Made by a program: the position numbers and the translations under genes
The notes under the pieces: model-generated
The model's input: only the letters and a program-made list of their open reading frames with translations
Databases searched by the model: none
What the model was told of the DNA's origin: nothing
Assembly: GCF_002706745.1 (NCBI RefSeq)
Contig: NZ_CP017702.1
Location: 310,001-374,000, forward strand
From: Companilactobacillus farciminis KCTC 3681 = DSM 20184
GTDB lineage: Bacteria > Bacillota > Bacilli > Lactobacillales > Lactobacillaceae
Length of the DNA: 64,000 nucleotides
Reading direction: 5' to 3'
Part shown: one piece after another, positions 29,932-38,769 of the stretch
Position numbering within the stretch: the stretch's first letter is position 1
Layout: each line of letters opens with the position of its first letter

Positions 29932-31405
29932 TATGAATCAAGAAATGATCAAGGATGAAAAGAGAAATCGTTGGTATCAAGGATTTGAACTTGCTGATGA
30001 TATTCGTATGTTACGCGAAGAATTCTTAGATCTACATATCGGATTTGGTGACGTAGTTTTGGTTTGTTTACCTAACACGGCGGCCTATCCTTTGATAACA
30101 CAGGCACTTTGGGAAGTTGGTGCCGTCATGCATCCAGTTGCTGCCACGACTCCAGAAAAAGAATTGCAGCAAGAACTAAAAGAACACGATTATGTAGCTT
30201 CTATCGTTGGTCAGACACTAGTTGATGCAGCTTTAGATGACCGTGTGGCAATTGTTTCAGCACTACACTTACAAACTTATTCTTTGTTACACATCATTCG
30301 TGATCGCAGTTTAATGGGCCACGATGCTAAAATTCCTGATGAAGATGATTTAGCGTTGATTATGAATACTTCTGGAACTACTGGAAAGCCCAAACGTGTT
30401 GGTTTGACTCACAGAATCTTGTTGAATGGTGTCAAACATGATATTGAAAGCCATAAGATGACATCCGAGGATACTAGTTTGCTAGTTATGCCGATGTTTC
30501 ACATTAACGCTCAAGCAGTTGTGATTTTAGCGACTAGATTGTCTGGTGGTAAGTTGGTGATTGCCGAAAAATTCAGTGCTTCGAAGTTTTGGAATCAAGT
30601 TAGAGAAAATAATGTTACTTGGGTATCAGTCGTGCCAACTATCGTCAATATCTTGTTGATCAATCAAAAAGCTAATGAAAATTATAGTGATGATATTCGA
30701 TTGCGCTTTGTCAGATGTTCATCCTTTGCTTTGCCACTCGATAAACTGACGACTTTTCAAACTCGATTCCACACGAGAATCTTGGAAGGCTACGGGATGA
30801 CTGAAACTGCTAGTCAATGTACGATTAATCCTTTCGATGCACCAAAAGTTGGTTCAGCTGGGAAACCTTTTGAAACTGATTTGGGAATTATGATTGATGA
30901 CCAAATTACTAAGCGACCTCAACAAATTGGTGAAATCGTTGTTCGCGGTGACCATGTTATTAGTGATTATCTAGATCCACATCCAGAATCTTTCAAAAAT
31001 GGATGGTTTTTAACTGGCGATTTAGGATATTTGGACGAAGATGGCTACTTGTTTGTTAAAGGACGCAAAAAAGACATCATCAACCACGGTGGCGAAAAAG
31101 TAGCTCCCGCACAAGTTGAAAATGTCTTGAGCCAATTGAATTTTGTCAAAGAGGTTTCCGTCATTGGTACGCCAGATACGCTTTATGGAGAAGCAGTAAC
31201 GGCAGTCGTTATCAGTGATGGTGAACAAGATGAAGAATTAGAACGTCAAAAAATCATGGCTCATGCCAAAGCGACTTTAGCTAATTATGAGCAACCAACG
31301 AGAATTTTTTTCGTCAATGACTATCCTCGTAATGCCACGGGTAAAGTCATTCGCTTGAAATTACGTCAACAAGTTATGTCAACTTTAGTTAGGAGTGCTG
31401 GATGA
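29888..31405 (+). CDS. AMP-forming acyl-CoA ligase (paralog 1)
   Basis: This 505-aa adenylate-forming enzyme activates a carboxylic acid with ATP and probably transfers it to CoA. Motifs are the P-loop NTSGTTGKPKRVGLTH, GYGMTETASQ (A5), GWFLTGDLGYLDEDGYLFVKGRKKDIINHGGEKVAPAQVE (A7-A8) and NATGKVIRLKL (A10 Lys). The ATG at 29888 has AAAGGAG nine bases upstream and lies inside the end of the acyltransferase gene. The gene overlaps the substrate-binding protein gene by four bases. It is a clear paralog of the ligase at 38770-40272 (same N-terminal MSE-T/I-LxxQL and identical P-loop core). The acid substrate is unknown; coumarate-, oxalate- or fatty-acid-type ligases are all possible. Confidence 0.88.
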   Translation: MSEITNQLNKQLRNNMNQEMIKDEKRNRWYQGFELADDIRMLREEFLDLHIGFGDVVLVCLPNTAAYPLITQALWEVGAVMHPVAATTPEKELQQELKEHDYVASIVGQTLVDAALDDRVAIVSALHLQTYSLLHIIRDRSLMGHDAKIPDEDDLALIMNTSGTTGKPKRVGLTHRILLNGVKHDIESHKMTSEDTSLLVMPMFHINAQAVVILATRLSGGKLVIAEKFSASKFWNQVRENNVTWVSVVPTIVNILLINQKANENYSDDIRLRFVRCSSFALPLDKLTTFQTRFHTRILEGYGMTETASQCTINPFDAPKVGSAGKPFETDLGIMIDDQITKRPQQIGEIVVRGDHVISDYLDPHPESFKNGWFLTGDLGYLDEDGYLFVKGRKKDIINHGGEKVAPAQVENVLSQLNFVKEVSVIGTPDTLYGEAVTAVVISDGEQDEELERQKIMAHAKATLANYEQPTRIFFVNDYPRNATGKVIRLKLRQQVMSTLVRSAG

Positions 31406-32379
31406 GTAAGAAAAAGAGAAATTTAAAAAAATTATTGATCAGTGTCGTCTTAGTCTTTTGGGCAGCGATTGCGATTTATGGCTTCAAACAGACTGATGCT
31501 GGAGCCGCTACTTCCGGATTAGAAACAGTGACGATCGGTTATCAAAAAGGTGATCCGTTCGATATTGCCAAGCAACGTGGTGAATTCTCTAAGAAAATGG
31601 AGAAGAAGGGCTATAAAGTAATCTTCAAAGAGTTCTCTGATGGAAATTCACTAATGCAAGCTTTGAAAGCTGGTAGTGTCGACTACGCTAGAACTGGAGA
31701 TACACCACCGGTTTCAGCACTTTCGACTGGAACTAAATTGACTTACATCGCCGCCAGTTCATCGAAGGCTAAAGGTTCTGGAATTTTAGTTAAGAATTCT
31801 TCGAGTGTTTCTTCGATTGAAGATTTGAAGGGTAAGAAAGTTGCCTATACTAAGGGAACTAGTTCTCAATACATGTTACTAGCAGCCTTGAAGAAAGCTG
31901 GTATGAGTGCTGATGACATTACTTGGGTCAACATGGATCAATCTAGTGCCAGCGTGGCCTTTTCAAAAGGTAAGGTCGATGCTTGGTCAACTTGGGACCC
32001 ATACACTTCACAAGCACAACTGACACAAAATGCTAAATTAGTGACAAATGGTGTTGGAATTACTAATAATCGTGATTATATTTTGACAACGCAAAGTTAT
32101 GCCAAGAAGAATACCGAAATTTCGAAGTATTTGATCAAGTATCTACAAGAAGATATGGAATGGGCTAACAACAATCATAGCGAGTTAATTACGATGATGA
32201 GTAAATCGTTGAAAGTTTCTAAGTCAGTCGTTAAGAAGATGGTAGAACGTCGGACTTATGGAATCAGTACGATGAATAGCACGTATGTTAAAGAAGAACA
32301 AAAGATTGCTGATTTGTTTTATGAAGAAGGTTTGATTGAAAACAAAGTTACAGTTAGCGATTCTGGAGATTATAAGTAG
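31402..32379 (+). CDS. SsuA-like ABC transporter substrate-binding protein
   Basis: This is an extracellular solute-binding protein (325 aa) of the nitrate/sulfonate/taurine class (NMT1/SsuA fold). It has VTIGYQKGDPFDIAKQRGEF, the ligand-site segment DYARTGDTPPVSAL and DLKGKKVAYTKGTSSQYMLLAALKKAG. The N-terminus has a basic start and a hydrophobic helix (about residues 11-28) but no lipobox Cys, so it is anchored or released at AxA-like DAGAA and not lipid-linked. It overlaps the ligase stop by four bases. Its cognate ATPase and permease are not here; the only matching ones are at 37224-38767 on the other strand. It is the third gene of the operon. Confidence 0.88.
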   Translation: MSKKKRNLKKLLISVVLVFWAAIAIYGFKQTDAGAATSGLETVTIGYQKGDPFDIAKQRGEFSKKMEKKGYKVIFKEFSDGNSLMQALKAGSVDYARTGDTPPVSALSTGTKLTYIAASSSKAKGSGILVKNSSSVSSIEDLKGKKVAYTKGTSSQYMLLAALKKAGMSADDITWVNMDQSSASVAFSKGKVDAWSTWDPYTSQAQLTQNAKLVTNGVGITNNRDYILTTQSYAKKNTEISKYLIKYLQEDMEWANNNHSELITMMSKSLKVSKSVVKKMVERRTYGISTMNSTYVKEEQKIADLFYEEGLIENKVTVSDSGDYK

Positions 32380-32384
32380 TAAAT

Positions 32385-32412
32385 GAGGCGGCCGTTGGGT
32401 CGTCTTTTTTTG
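32385..32412 (+). terminator. terminator after the substrate-binding protein gene
   Basis: GAGGCGGCC-GTTG-GGTCGTC forms a short G/C stem followed by seven T. Confidence 0.7.
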
Positions 32413-32535
32413 CCGTTAGATGTAACGATAACATAACGGTAAAATCTTGCCTTCCTAGTCAAAAGCAACCGTCAACTTCTAGTTAAATCATTCTGTGTTA
32501 GCTAAAATATTAAGTAATCAAAGGGGGATTTTTCG

Positions 32536-33048
32536 ATGAAAATTGGCTTGCAACTACAACAACAGCGAATACGTCACAATATGTCGCAGAATGATTTAGC
32601 CGAAAAACTAAATATTTCTCGACAATCGATTTCTAAATGGGAGAATGGTGGCAGTTTGCCTAGTTTTAATAATGTAGTGGCAATCAGTGATCTGTTTGAT
32701 ATTTCCTTAGATGAGTTGATTCGAGGGGATGAGGAATTGATGGACAAGTTTAAAGATGACGGAAAGATAAGATTAAATCATGTTGAAACTATTATTTTTG
32801 GTGGAATTGGATTAGGAATAGTTTTGTTGATTTTACTCGGATTATTTAAAATGCCCAGTGATATTGTTAAAGCCTGGATCCTCGTTATTGCCTTCGCGGG
32901 TAAATTAGGAGTACTTATGAATCTTGAGTGGAGGTACGTTAATCGCAGTTTAACAAAGAAGGCCGTTTTTGGGGGAGTTATAGTGATGGCTATGACCGTG
33001 ACTGACTCGTTACTTAGTATGTGGATAGGATTTACTGCAGGTCTATAG
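32536..33048 (+). CDS. XRE-family regulator with membrane segments
   Basis: The N-terminal HTH (QQQRIRHNMSQNDLAEKLNISRQSISKWENGGSLPSFNNVVAISDLFDISLDELIRGD) is followed by about 90 residues with three hydrophobic spans (about 83-103, 111-128, 143-165). It belongs to the same architecture as the protein at 6150-6596. GGGGGA lies about seven bases before the ATG. It is a stand-alone gene ended by a two-way terminator. It could be the local regulator of the flanking ligase/ABC operons, but nothing in the sequence proves that. Confidence 0.85.
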   Translation: MKIGLQLQQQRIRHNMSQNDLAEKLNISRQSISKWENGGSLPSFNNVVAISDLFDISLDELIRGDEELMDKFKDDGKIRLNHVETIIFGGIGLGIVLLILLGLFKMPSDIVKAWILVIAFAGKLGVLMNLEWRYVNRSLTKKAVFGGVIVMAMTVTDSLLSMWIGFTAGL

Positions 33049-33052
33049 CAAT

Positions 33053-33105
33053 CAAAAAAAACAGCATCTATTCAGAAAAAGGAATCCGAATAGATGCTGC
33101 TTGAT
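33053..33105. terminator. bidirectional terminator
   Basis: AAAAAACAGCATCTATTC and GAATAGATGCTGC form a stem with A/T tails on both sides, between the convergent XRE and SecB-like genes. Confidence 0.85.
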
Positions 33106-33108
33106 TTT

Positions 33109-33525
33109 TTAGTTGTTATCACTATCAGAAAAATCCAATACTGGTAAAGTCATAGCTGGAAAACCACTAGCAGAAGTCATCATCGAGACCATTGGTCTTA
33201 AATATGACAATAAGAGTGAAGCTCCTTCTGTCTGTAATAACTGCAAGGCGTCACTATGGGGAAGAAGTTCAGAGACTTGAAAAAGCGTCATGATTCTAGC
33301 AGTGATTGTGTAAGGAACGTTGTCATTTTCTTGATTGATAAAGATAGTTAAATAAACCGGAATATCATCAGTCCAATCAATCTCTTCTTCACTAGGCATT
33401 TCCACCAAAGTGCCAATATCAGCAGCATCGAAGTCATTTTCAAAATCAAAATCATCATTAACTTGGAAATCAAATTTTAGAACGGTAGGGTTCTCAAACT
33501 GTAAATACTTACTAGTCATGTTCAT
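33109..33525 (-). CDS. SecB-like (DUF1149-type) protein, 138 aa
   Basis: This soluble acidic protein ends with GFPAMTLPVLDFSDSD, similar to the C-terminal FPxLxLxPVDF of SecB export chaperones. The beta-rich body (VYLTIFINQENDNVPYTITARIMTLFQV) also fits the SecB-like fold, including the DUF1149 proteins of lactic acid bacteria. GGAGAAA lies six bases before the ATG. Its function in a Gram-positive host is not established. It is located just upstream, on the opposite strand, of a large secreted surface protein, which may be a coincidence. Confidence 0.6.
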   Translation of the reverse strand: MNMTSKYLQFENPTVLKFDFQVNDDFDFENDFDAADIGTLVEMPSEEEIDWTDDIPVYLTIFINQENDNVPYTITARIMTLFQVSELLPHSDALQLLQTEGASLLLSYLRPMVSMMTSASGFPAMTLPVLDFSDSDNN

Positions 33526-33653
33526 AAGCTTTTTCTCCAGTCATTTCTTACCATACTAGCATGGTTCCTAATTATTAACATTAATTTAGGTACAATATTT
33601 TAGTCATATTAGTAATGTCATAAGTTGTTATTATAATTTTTCTATTATGGATT

Positions 33654-33667
33654 AGAAAGCGCTTGCT
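33654..33667. promoter_or_regulatory. weak cre-like site before the WxL protein gene
   Basis: AGAAAGCGCTTGCT has the palindromic AAGCGCTT core of CcpA sites but deviates at both ends (consensus TGWAANCGNTNWCA). It lies about 70 bases before the GTG start, so it is only a candidate for catabolite control. Confidence 0.3.
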
Positions 33668-33737
33668 AAAGGTATATTATACTATTAAGTTAATAAGTTT
33701 AAACATGTTCTTTTATGAAATACAGGGGGCCTTAGCG

Positions 33738-36700
33738 GTGAGAAAGAAAAAAATAAAGATATGTTTTATATATGTCATGGCGTTGATTCTAGCGATTGTT
33801 GGTTTTACTACAAAAACAACGGTCATTTTTGCGGTGCCTTCGACCAGTGATGTGCTACAAAATGCTCCGGCCGGCATGAAAGTTAAAAATTATATGGATA
33901 AAGTCGATACATATTCTGGTGGAGGTACTAACCAAGCTAAAATCACATACGCTGGCGATGGTAACAATTATCCATCTGATACAGTTCAAATGTTGTCAGC
34001 TAAAGGCGGCTCAATGCAGTTGGGGTCTATTTGGGGTTCAACTACAGGGTCAGGAGCTACTTTAAATGGTAATTACTTTGATCTTTATAAACCGCAAAAA
34101 GTTTCTGTTTGGGTGTATATGGGTGACAGTGTCAGTCCAACGATTGATGGTTTAGCCTTTGTCATTCAAAATGATCCTAACGGCTATGATGCCATTTCAA
34201 GATATAATGGTGTACCAAAAGGTGGAGAGACGTTGGGAGTTTGGGGTGCTACCGCTGCACCTAAAGTGTTAAACACGGCTATTGATCTTGAAAAAAATGC
34301 GATTCAAAATAGCGTAGCCATTGAACTTGATCCAACCATTAATAGAGAAAATGATTGGTCTGATGATAATTCTTTTGATTCTAAGAATGGTGGAAATGAT
34401 TTAGATCCTAATCATATTGCGTGGGGTTATCCCGGACAAACTGGAACTTATATAAAAAATGAGAAGGTTGCTGATCTGATAGGGCTTGTCAAAAAGTATT
34501 ATTACGAAATGAATCATAGTATATTTAATGATTCCAATAATATGCCTATGACAGGTTATGATTATGAAGTTGTTGCTCCAGCTAATGGATGGCGTCATCT
34601 TGTGATTACTTATAGTCCAATTAAAAATTCTGACGATACTATTACGAGTGGAAAAATTAATTATTTGTTTAATGATCAATATCCAGATGGAACCAAGAAA
34701 TCATTTGGTCAATGGAACAGTGGTTCAGGAACGATTGATTTATCTGCTTTAAATGCTAAGGCTACTAGTGGTAAAGCTATGTGGGGCTTCACGGCAGCGA
34801 CGGGATCGTCAGGCTCGGCACAAAAGGATATCGAGATGGTCTTTGAAAATATGCCGATGGTCGCTAACGTAACATCCTCTGTAACTATGACTGATGTTTC
34901 ATCCGACCGTGTTATTGAAGATTACGACAAAAATAATAATAAAGCTAAGTCGACCGTCTACAATGGAACCAAACTTAATTTCGATTATCAACTTCATTAC
35001 GATTCAGGAATGGCCGACACTGGAGAAATCATGACTTCAATCAATTTGCCACAAAATGTCGATTTCAAGCCTAACTCTGGAACTAAAGTCGGTACGCTTA
35101 CTTATACCGCTAAAGATGGAACGAAAAAAACTGAAGAATTAAATTTTGATCAAATCACAGAAGGCAGCAATCTTAATGGCGATAAAATAAATGTCATTAA
35201 TTTAACTTTAGGTGCGCTCAGTTCAGCTAATCCAGATATTGAAATATCAATTGATGGAAAGGCTGTCGCACCGGATAGTCCTTCACTTACTTCCACGACA
35301 GTTAATGGGGAGCACACCTCATATCGTAGCGATGAGTATTCTGATGATGTCATGACGCCGATGTTTTTAATCAGCAATGAAAGTTTAAAAATAACTAATA
35401 GTAATGATTTGAAACAAACTGTTTTGAGTAACGAGAAAATCAATCTTGCTGGAACGGTTAAATATGAAAAAGGTTCAACTTTTAATGGTCAGTCACTTAA
35501 TGCCAAGGCGATAATTGATGGTGGTAAGGCAATTGACACTTGGACTGAAGAAACTACAGATGGTGCTAGTTCAGCAAGTTTTAATCGTAATATTAATGCA
35601 AGCAATTTGGAATTAGGAGACCATACGATTGAAATTCAGTTGATTGATAGCAATAACGTTATTTCTAATGTTTTGACGTATAACATACATATTGATGACT
35701 ATACGAATTTAGTTTTGACACCAGAAAGTGATACTGAATTTAGTGGTTATAAAGAAAGTAGTTTTAAGACCGCAGTGGGTGTGGTTTATGATAGTGAAAG
35801 TGAATTCTATGATACAACGCTTACTATGCATTGGATTTTAGATGGGGTAGAAACGACTGAAAGAGTAACAGGAAATGCTCATTTGGTAAATAGTTATGCT
35901 TTTCGGAATACATATGAAGGTTCTGATTTGGATGTGGGGAAACATGAGTTAGTCACTTATGTTTCTGACAGCAGGCGAGAATCTAACCGTATTACTTTCG
36001 AAATAAATGTTGGTGAAAGAAAATTAACGGCTAAAGCTAACCCAGATGTCGAAAATATCACAGTGACGAGTGATGAACAGAGACCACCATTTGATTTAGA
36101 TGGAACGTATGAGTTTTCTGACGGTTCAACTGAAGATAAGAAATTAACTGGAACTTATACTATCAAGAACGAAGGACAAGAGGCACAAGATCCAGTCGAT
36201 TTTTCAACTGTTGCCGATGGAAAGTTTAATTTTACTTTAAAGACGGTATATCAAAATGGAAATACTATCTCAGTACCGACAATCGATAAACGTATGGCTG
36301 ACCCTAAGTCGCCTGGTATTAGAGAAGGGCGTAATGAAATAACAGTCGAACTTCATAATTCAGATTATCAATCTAATACAGTAAAATTTGTGATTGATGT
36401 TCCTAAACTCACGCCAGTTATTTCGACTCCTGATGAGTATAAGGTCAGATCACGTAGTTATATTCAGGTGCCAATCACTTTTGAATATTCTAATGATCAT
36501 GACTATGTTGCTAAAGTTTCTAGTCTAACTGACTTTTATAAAGCTCATGATGCAGAAGATACTGCTTACGCGCATTATAGAACACCGACTGTTGAGCAAG
36601 GTTATAGTGGGACACCAGTTGAATATACTAGTTTTTTCCCAGGAACGAATGCTGGGATAACTGGTGATGGTTACCATACGGTCGATAGCGTTGCTTATGA

Positions 36701-37172
36701 TTCTTATGGAAGAAAGAGTAGTACAGAATTAGTAATAAATGTTAAGAGTAAGGAAATGTCTCTGAATGTCACTGATTATGGTTTTCAATCGCTTCGTTAT
36801 GGAGAAGTAACCACGATGGAAAGTGGACTTTTGAATAGAGCTGGTAAATGGGACATTACTGTTGATAGTTATAAAACGGCGTGGAAATTATATGCTAAAC
36901 AAAACGACTTTTTCTATAAGACCAATGCTGACGGCTCAAAATCGAAGATGGAAGCTTATTTAATTTATGAAAAAAATAAGAATGAAGTTCCGCTTTATCA
37001 CGATAACGTTTTGATAGCCTCTGAGACGGATAGTGGATTAGTGGAAAGATCAAGAGATGTCACCGAAGATTGGAATGATGACGATGGAATCTTCTTAAGT
37101 GTGGTCAATTATGGACAAGCAGGTACTTATGTAGGAACGATTGACTGGACTTTAACTGACAGTGTGCTATAA
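33738..37172 (+). CDS. large L-type lectin and WxL-domain surface protein
   Basis: This secreted cell-surface protein of about 1144 aa starts at GTG 33738, with AGGGGGC seven bases upstream. The signal peptide VRKKKIKICFIYVMALILAIVG ends near IFA-VPS. A legume-type lectin domain covers about residues 35-380 (WVYMGDSVSPTIDGLAFVIQNDP). Several Ig-like beta repeats follow (about 400-1050). The end carries two WxL motifs (AWKLYAKQNDFF and TIDWTLTDSVL), the C-terminal signature for non-covalent peptidoglycan binding; there is no LPxTG anchor. No other WxL or DUF916 (csc) genes are adjacent, so it is an orphan. It probably mediates adhesion to glycans. Confidence 0.85.
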   Translation: MRKKKIKICFIYVMALILAIVGFTTKTTVIFAVPSTSDVLQNAPAGMKVKNYMDKVDTYSGGGTNQAKITYAGDGNNYPSDTVQMLSAKGGSMQLGSIWGSTTGSGATLNGNYFDLYKPQKVSVWVYMGDSVSPTIDGLAFVIQNDPNGYDAISRYNGVPKGGETLGVWGATAAPKVLNTAIDLEKNAIQNSVAIELDPTINRENDWSDDNSFDSKNGGNDLDPNHIAWGYPGQTGTYIKNEKVADLIGLVKKYYYEMNHSIFNDSNNMPMTGYDYEVVAPANGWRHLVITYSPIKNSDDTITSGKINYLFNDQYPDGTKKSFGQWNSGSGTIDLSALNAKATSGKAMWGFTAATGSSGSAQKDIEMVFENMPMVANVTSSVTMTDVSSDRVIEDYDKNNNKAKSTVYNGTKLNFDYQLHYDSGMADTGEIMTSINLPQNVDFKPNSGTKVGTLTYTAKDGTKKTEELNFDQITEGSNLNGDKINVINLTLGALSSANPDIEISIDGKAVAPDSPSLTSTTVNGEHTSYRSDEYSDDVMTPMFLISNESLKITNSNDLKQTVLSNEKINLAGTVKYEKGSTFNGQSLNAKAIIDGGKAIDTWTEETTDGASSASFNRNINASNLELGDHTIEIQLIDSNNVISNVLTYNIHIDDYTNLVLTPESDTEFSGYKESSFKTAVGVVYDSESEFYDTTLTMHWILDGVETTERVTGNAHLVNSYAFRNTYEGSDLDVGKHELVTYVSDSRRESNRITFEINVGERKLTAKANPDVENITVTSDEQRPPFDLDGTYEFSDGSTEDKKLTGTYTIKNEGQEAQDPVDFSTVADGKFNFTLKTVYQNGNTISVPTIDKRMADPKSPGIREGRNEITVELHNSDYQSNTVKFVIDVPKLTPVISTPDEYKVRSRSYIQVPITFEYSNDHDYVAKVSSLTDFYKAHDAEDTAYAHYRTPTVEQGYSGTPVEYTSFFPGTNAGITGDGYHTVDSVAYDSYGRKSSTELVINVKSKEMSLNVTDYGFQSLRYGEVTTMESGLLNRAGKWDITVDSYKTAWKLYAKQNDFFYKTNADGSKSKMEAYLIYEKNKNEVPLYHDNVLIASETDSGLVERSRDVTEDWNDDDGIFLSVVNYGQAGTYVGTIDWTLTDSVL

Positions 37173-37218
37173 AAAAATCCTGAAATATCTATTAATTGAT
37201 AGATAATTTCAGGATTTT
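37171..37218. terminator. bidirectional terminator
   Basis: AAAAAAATCCTGAAATTATC-type arms: AAATCCTGAAATATCTA pairs with TAGATAATTTCAGGATTT, with A/T tails on both sides, between the WxL gene and the convergent ATPase gene. Confidence 0.85.
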
Positions 37219-37223
37219 TTTGA

Positions 37224-37958
37224 TTAAGCAGTTTGTTGTTGTACTTCGGGTTCTTCCAGAATTTCACCGAGAACTCGATCAGCGACGATGCCAATTTGAC
37301 CGGCATTGCGATTCTTAGGGCAGGTTTCTTCATAAGAGTTAGTTGAATCTTTCATGACAACGATGCGATCGGCCATGCGAGCAGCTTCTTCAACATCGTG
37401 GGTAACTAAGATAGTCGTTAAATTTTGTTTTTGGCAAATGTCTAAGATCAAATCTTGCATCTTGCGTCTTGTTAAAGCGTCCAAAGCTCCTAAAGGTTCA
37501 TCTAACAATAAAATTTTAGGATGTCTCATCAAAGCTCTAGCTAAGGCGACCCGTTGTTTTTGACCACCAGATAATTGGTTAGGGAAGTGATCGGCATAGT
37601 CGCCTAATTCAACTAAATCGAGTAGTTCTTTGGCATGCGCTTTAGTATTTTTATCTTTTGAACCAAAGGATAAATTGTCTAAAACGGACATCCAGGGAAG
37701 TAATCTGTCTTCTTGGAACATTACGCGAATCAAAGATTTTGTATCGTTAGAATTGATTTGAACTGAACCATTAGTTGGTTGTTCTAAGCCGGCGATGAGT
37801 CGTAACAAGGTACTTTTACCACCACCACTCATACCAACTAGGGCGATGAATTCACCTTGTTTGATGTCCAGACTGACATCGTGTAAAGCAGTTAAATTAT
37901 TATAAGTTTTATTTACATTTTTAATTGTGATCATTGAATTATTAATTAAATTATCCAT
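37224..37958 (-). CDS. SsuB-like ABC transporter ATP-binding protein
   Basis: This cytoplasmic ATPase (244 aa) has Walker A GMSGGGKST (residues 42-50), Q-loop VMFQEDRLLPW, signature LSGGQKQRVALARA, Walker B ILLLDEPLGALD and H-loop VTHDVEEA. The MFQEDRLLPW and AALDxLTR-type segments are typical of the nitrate/sulfonate/taurine importers (SsuB/TauB). The C-terminal extension of about 40 residues after the H-loop is longer than usual. The ATG overlaps the permease stop by one base. It is the last gene of the minus-strand operon ligase-permease-ATPase. Its partner binding protein is at 31402-32379. Confidence 0.93.
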   Translation of the reverse strand: MDNLINNSMITIKNVNKTYNNLTALHDVSLDIKQGEFIALVGMSGGGKSTLLRLIAGLEQPTNGSVQINSNDTKSLIRVMFQEDRLLPWMSVLDNLSFGSKDKNTKAHAKELLDLVELGDYADHFPNQLSGGQKQRVALARALMRHPKILLLDEPLGALDALTRRKMQDLILDICQKQNLTTILVTHDVEEAARMADRIVVMKDSTNSYEETCPKNRNAGQIGIVADRVLGEILEEPEVQQQTA

Positions 37959-38767
37959 TAAGCATTACTCCTTCCAGTATTTTGCCAATCTAATAAGAGA
38001 CTTTCAAAACTTTTAGCAACTAAATCAGAAATTTTACCAAGTACCGCGTAGACAACGATACATAAAATAACAGTTTCCATATCGACGAAGTCTTCAGCGT
38101 TGTTTGCCATATAGCCAATACCTGAACTAGCTGAAATAGTTTCGGCAACGATCAGAGTAGTCCACATTACACCTAAGGCGTAGCGAATACCGACTAATAT
38201 TTGTGGCAAAGCGGCCGGGAAAATGATTTTGAAAAACATTTGGCGTTTTGATAGTTCATATGAGTTACCCATTTCAATCAAATTTGGATCGACTGAACGA
38301 ATTCCATGGAAAGTATTGATATAGACGGGAAACATTGTTCCGATAGCAACTAGTGAAATCTTAGCTGATTCGTTGATACCTAACCAAAGGATAATTAGTG
38401 GAATCAAAGCCAAATGGGGGATGTTACGAAACATTTGAATCGATGAATCAAATAGTAAGCGGCAAGTGTTGGACATTCCGTTGATAAATCCAAGGATAAA
38501 ACCAACGCCACCACCGATTATGAGTCCGACTGTAGCTCGATAAAGACTGATACTGAGATTTTTGGGAAGTTCTCCAGATTGCGTTAATTCAATACCATCT
38601 TGTAAAACAGCTAAGGGAGAAGGCAAAACTGAGCTTGATAACCAACCTAGAGTGCTACTAACTTGCCAAAATAAAATCACGATAATGGGGATTAAGAAAG
38701 GCAAGATTTTGTCGACTGGCAGATTGATTTTTTTACGTGTCGTCGTTAAAGTCATCGGCTTTTGCAT
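37958..38767 (-). CDS. SsuC-like ABC transporter permease
   Basis: This membrane permease of 269 aa has six predicted spans and the EAA-loop segment (GNSYELSKRQMFFKIIFPAALPQILVGIRYALGVMW) of binding-protein-dependent importers of the SsuC/TauC class. AAGGAGG, which lies inside the end of the ligase gene, precedes the ATG by seven bases, and only two bases separate the ligase stop from the ATG. It is the middle gene of the operon. Confidence 0.92.
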   Translation of the reverse strand: MQKPMTLTTTRKKINLPVDKILPFLIPIIVILFWQVSSTLGWLSSSVLPSPLAVLQDGIELTQSGELPKNLSISLYRATVGLIIGGGVGFILGFINGMSNTCRLLFDSSIQMFRNIPHLALIPLIILWLGINESAKISLVAIGTMFPVYINTFHGIRSVDPNLIEMGNSYELSKRQMFFKIIFPAALPQILVGIRYALGVMWTTLIVAETISASSGIGYMANNAEDFVDMETVILCIVVYAVLGKISDLVAKSFESLLLDWQNTGRSNA

Positions 38768-38769
38768 GA

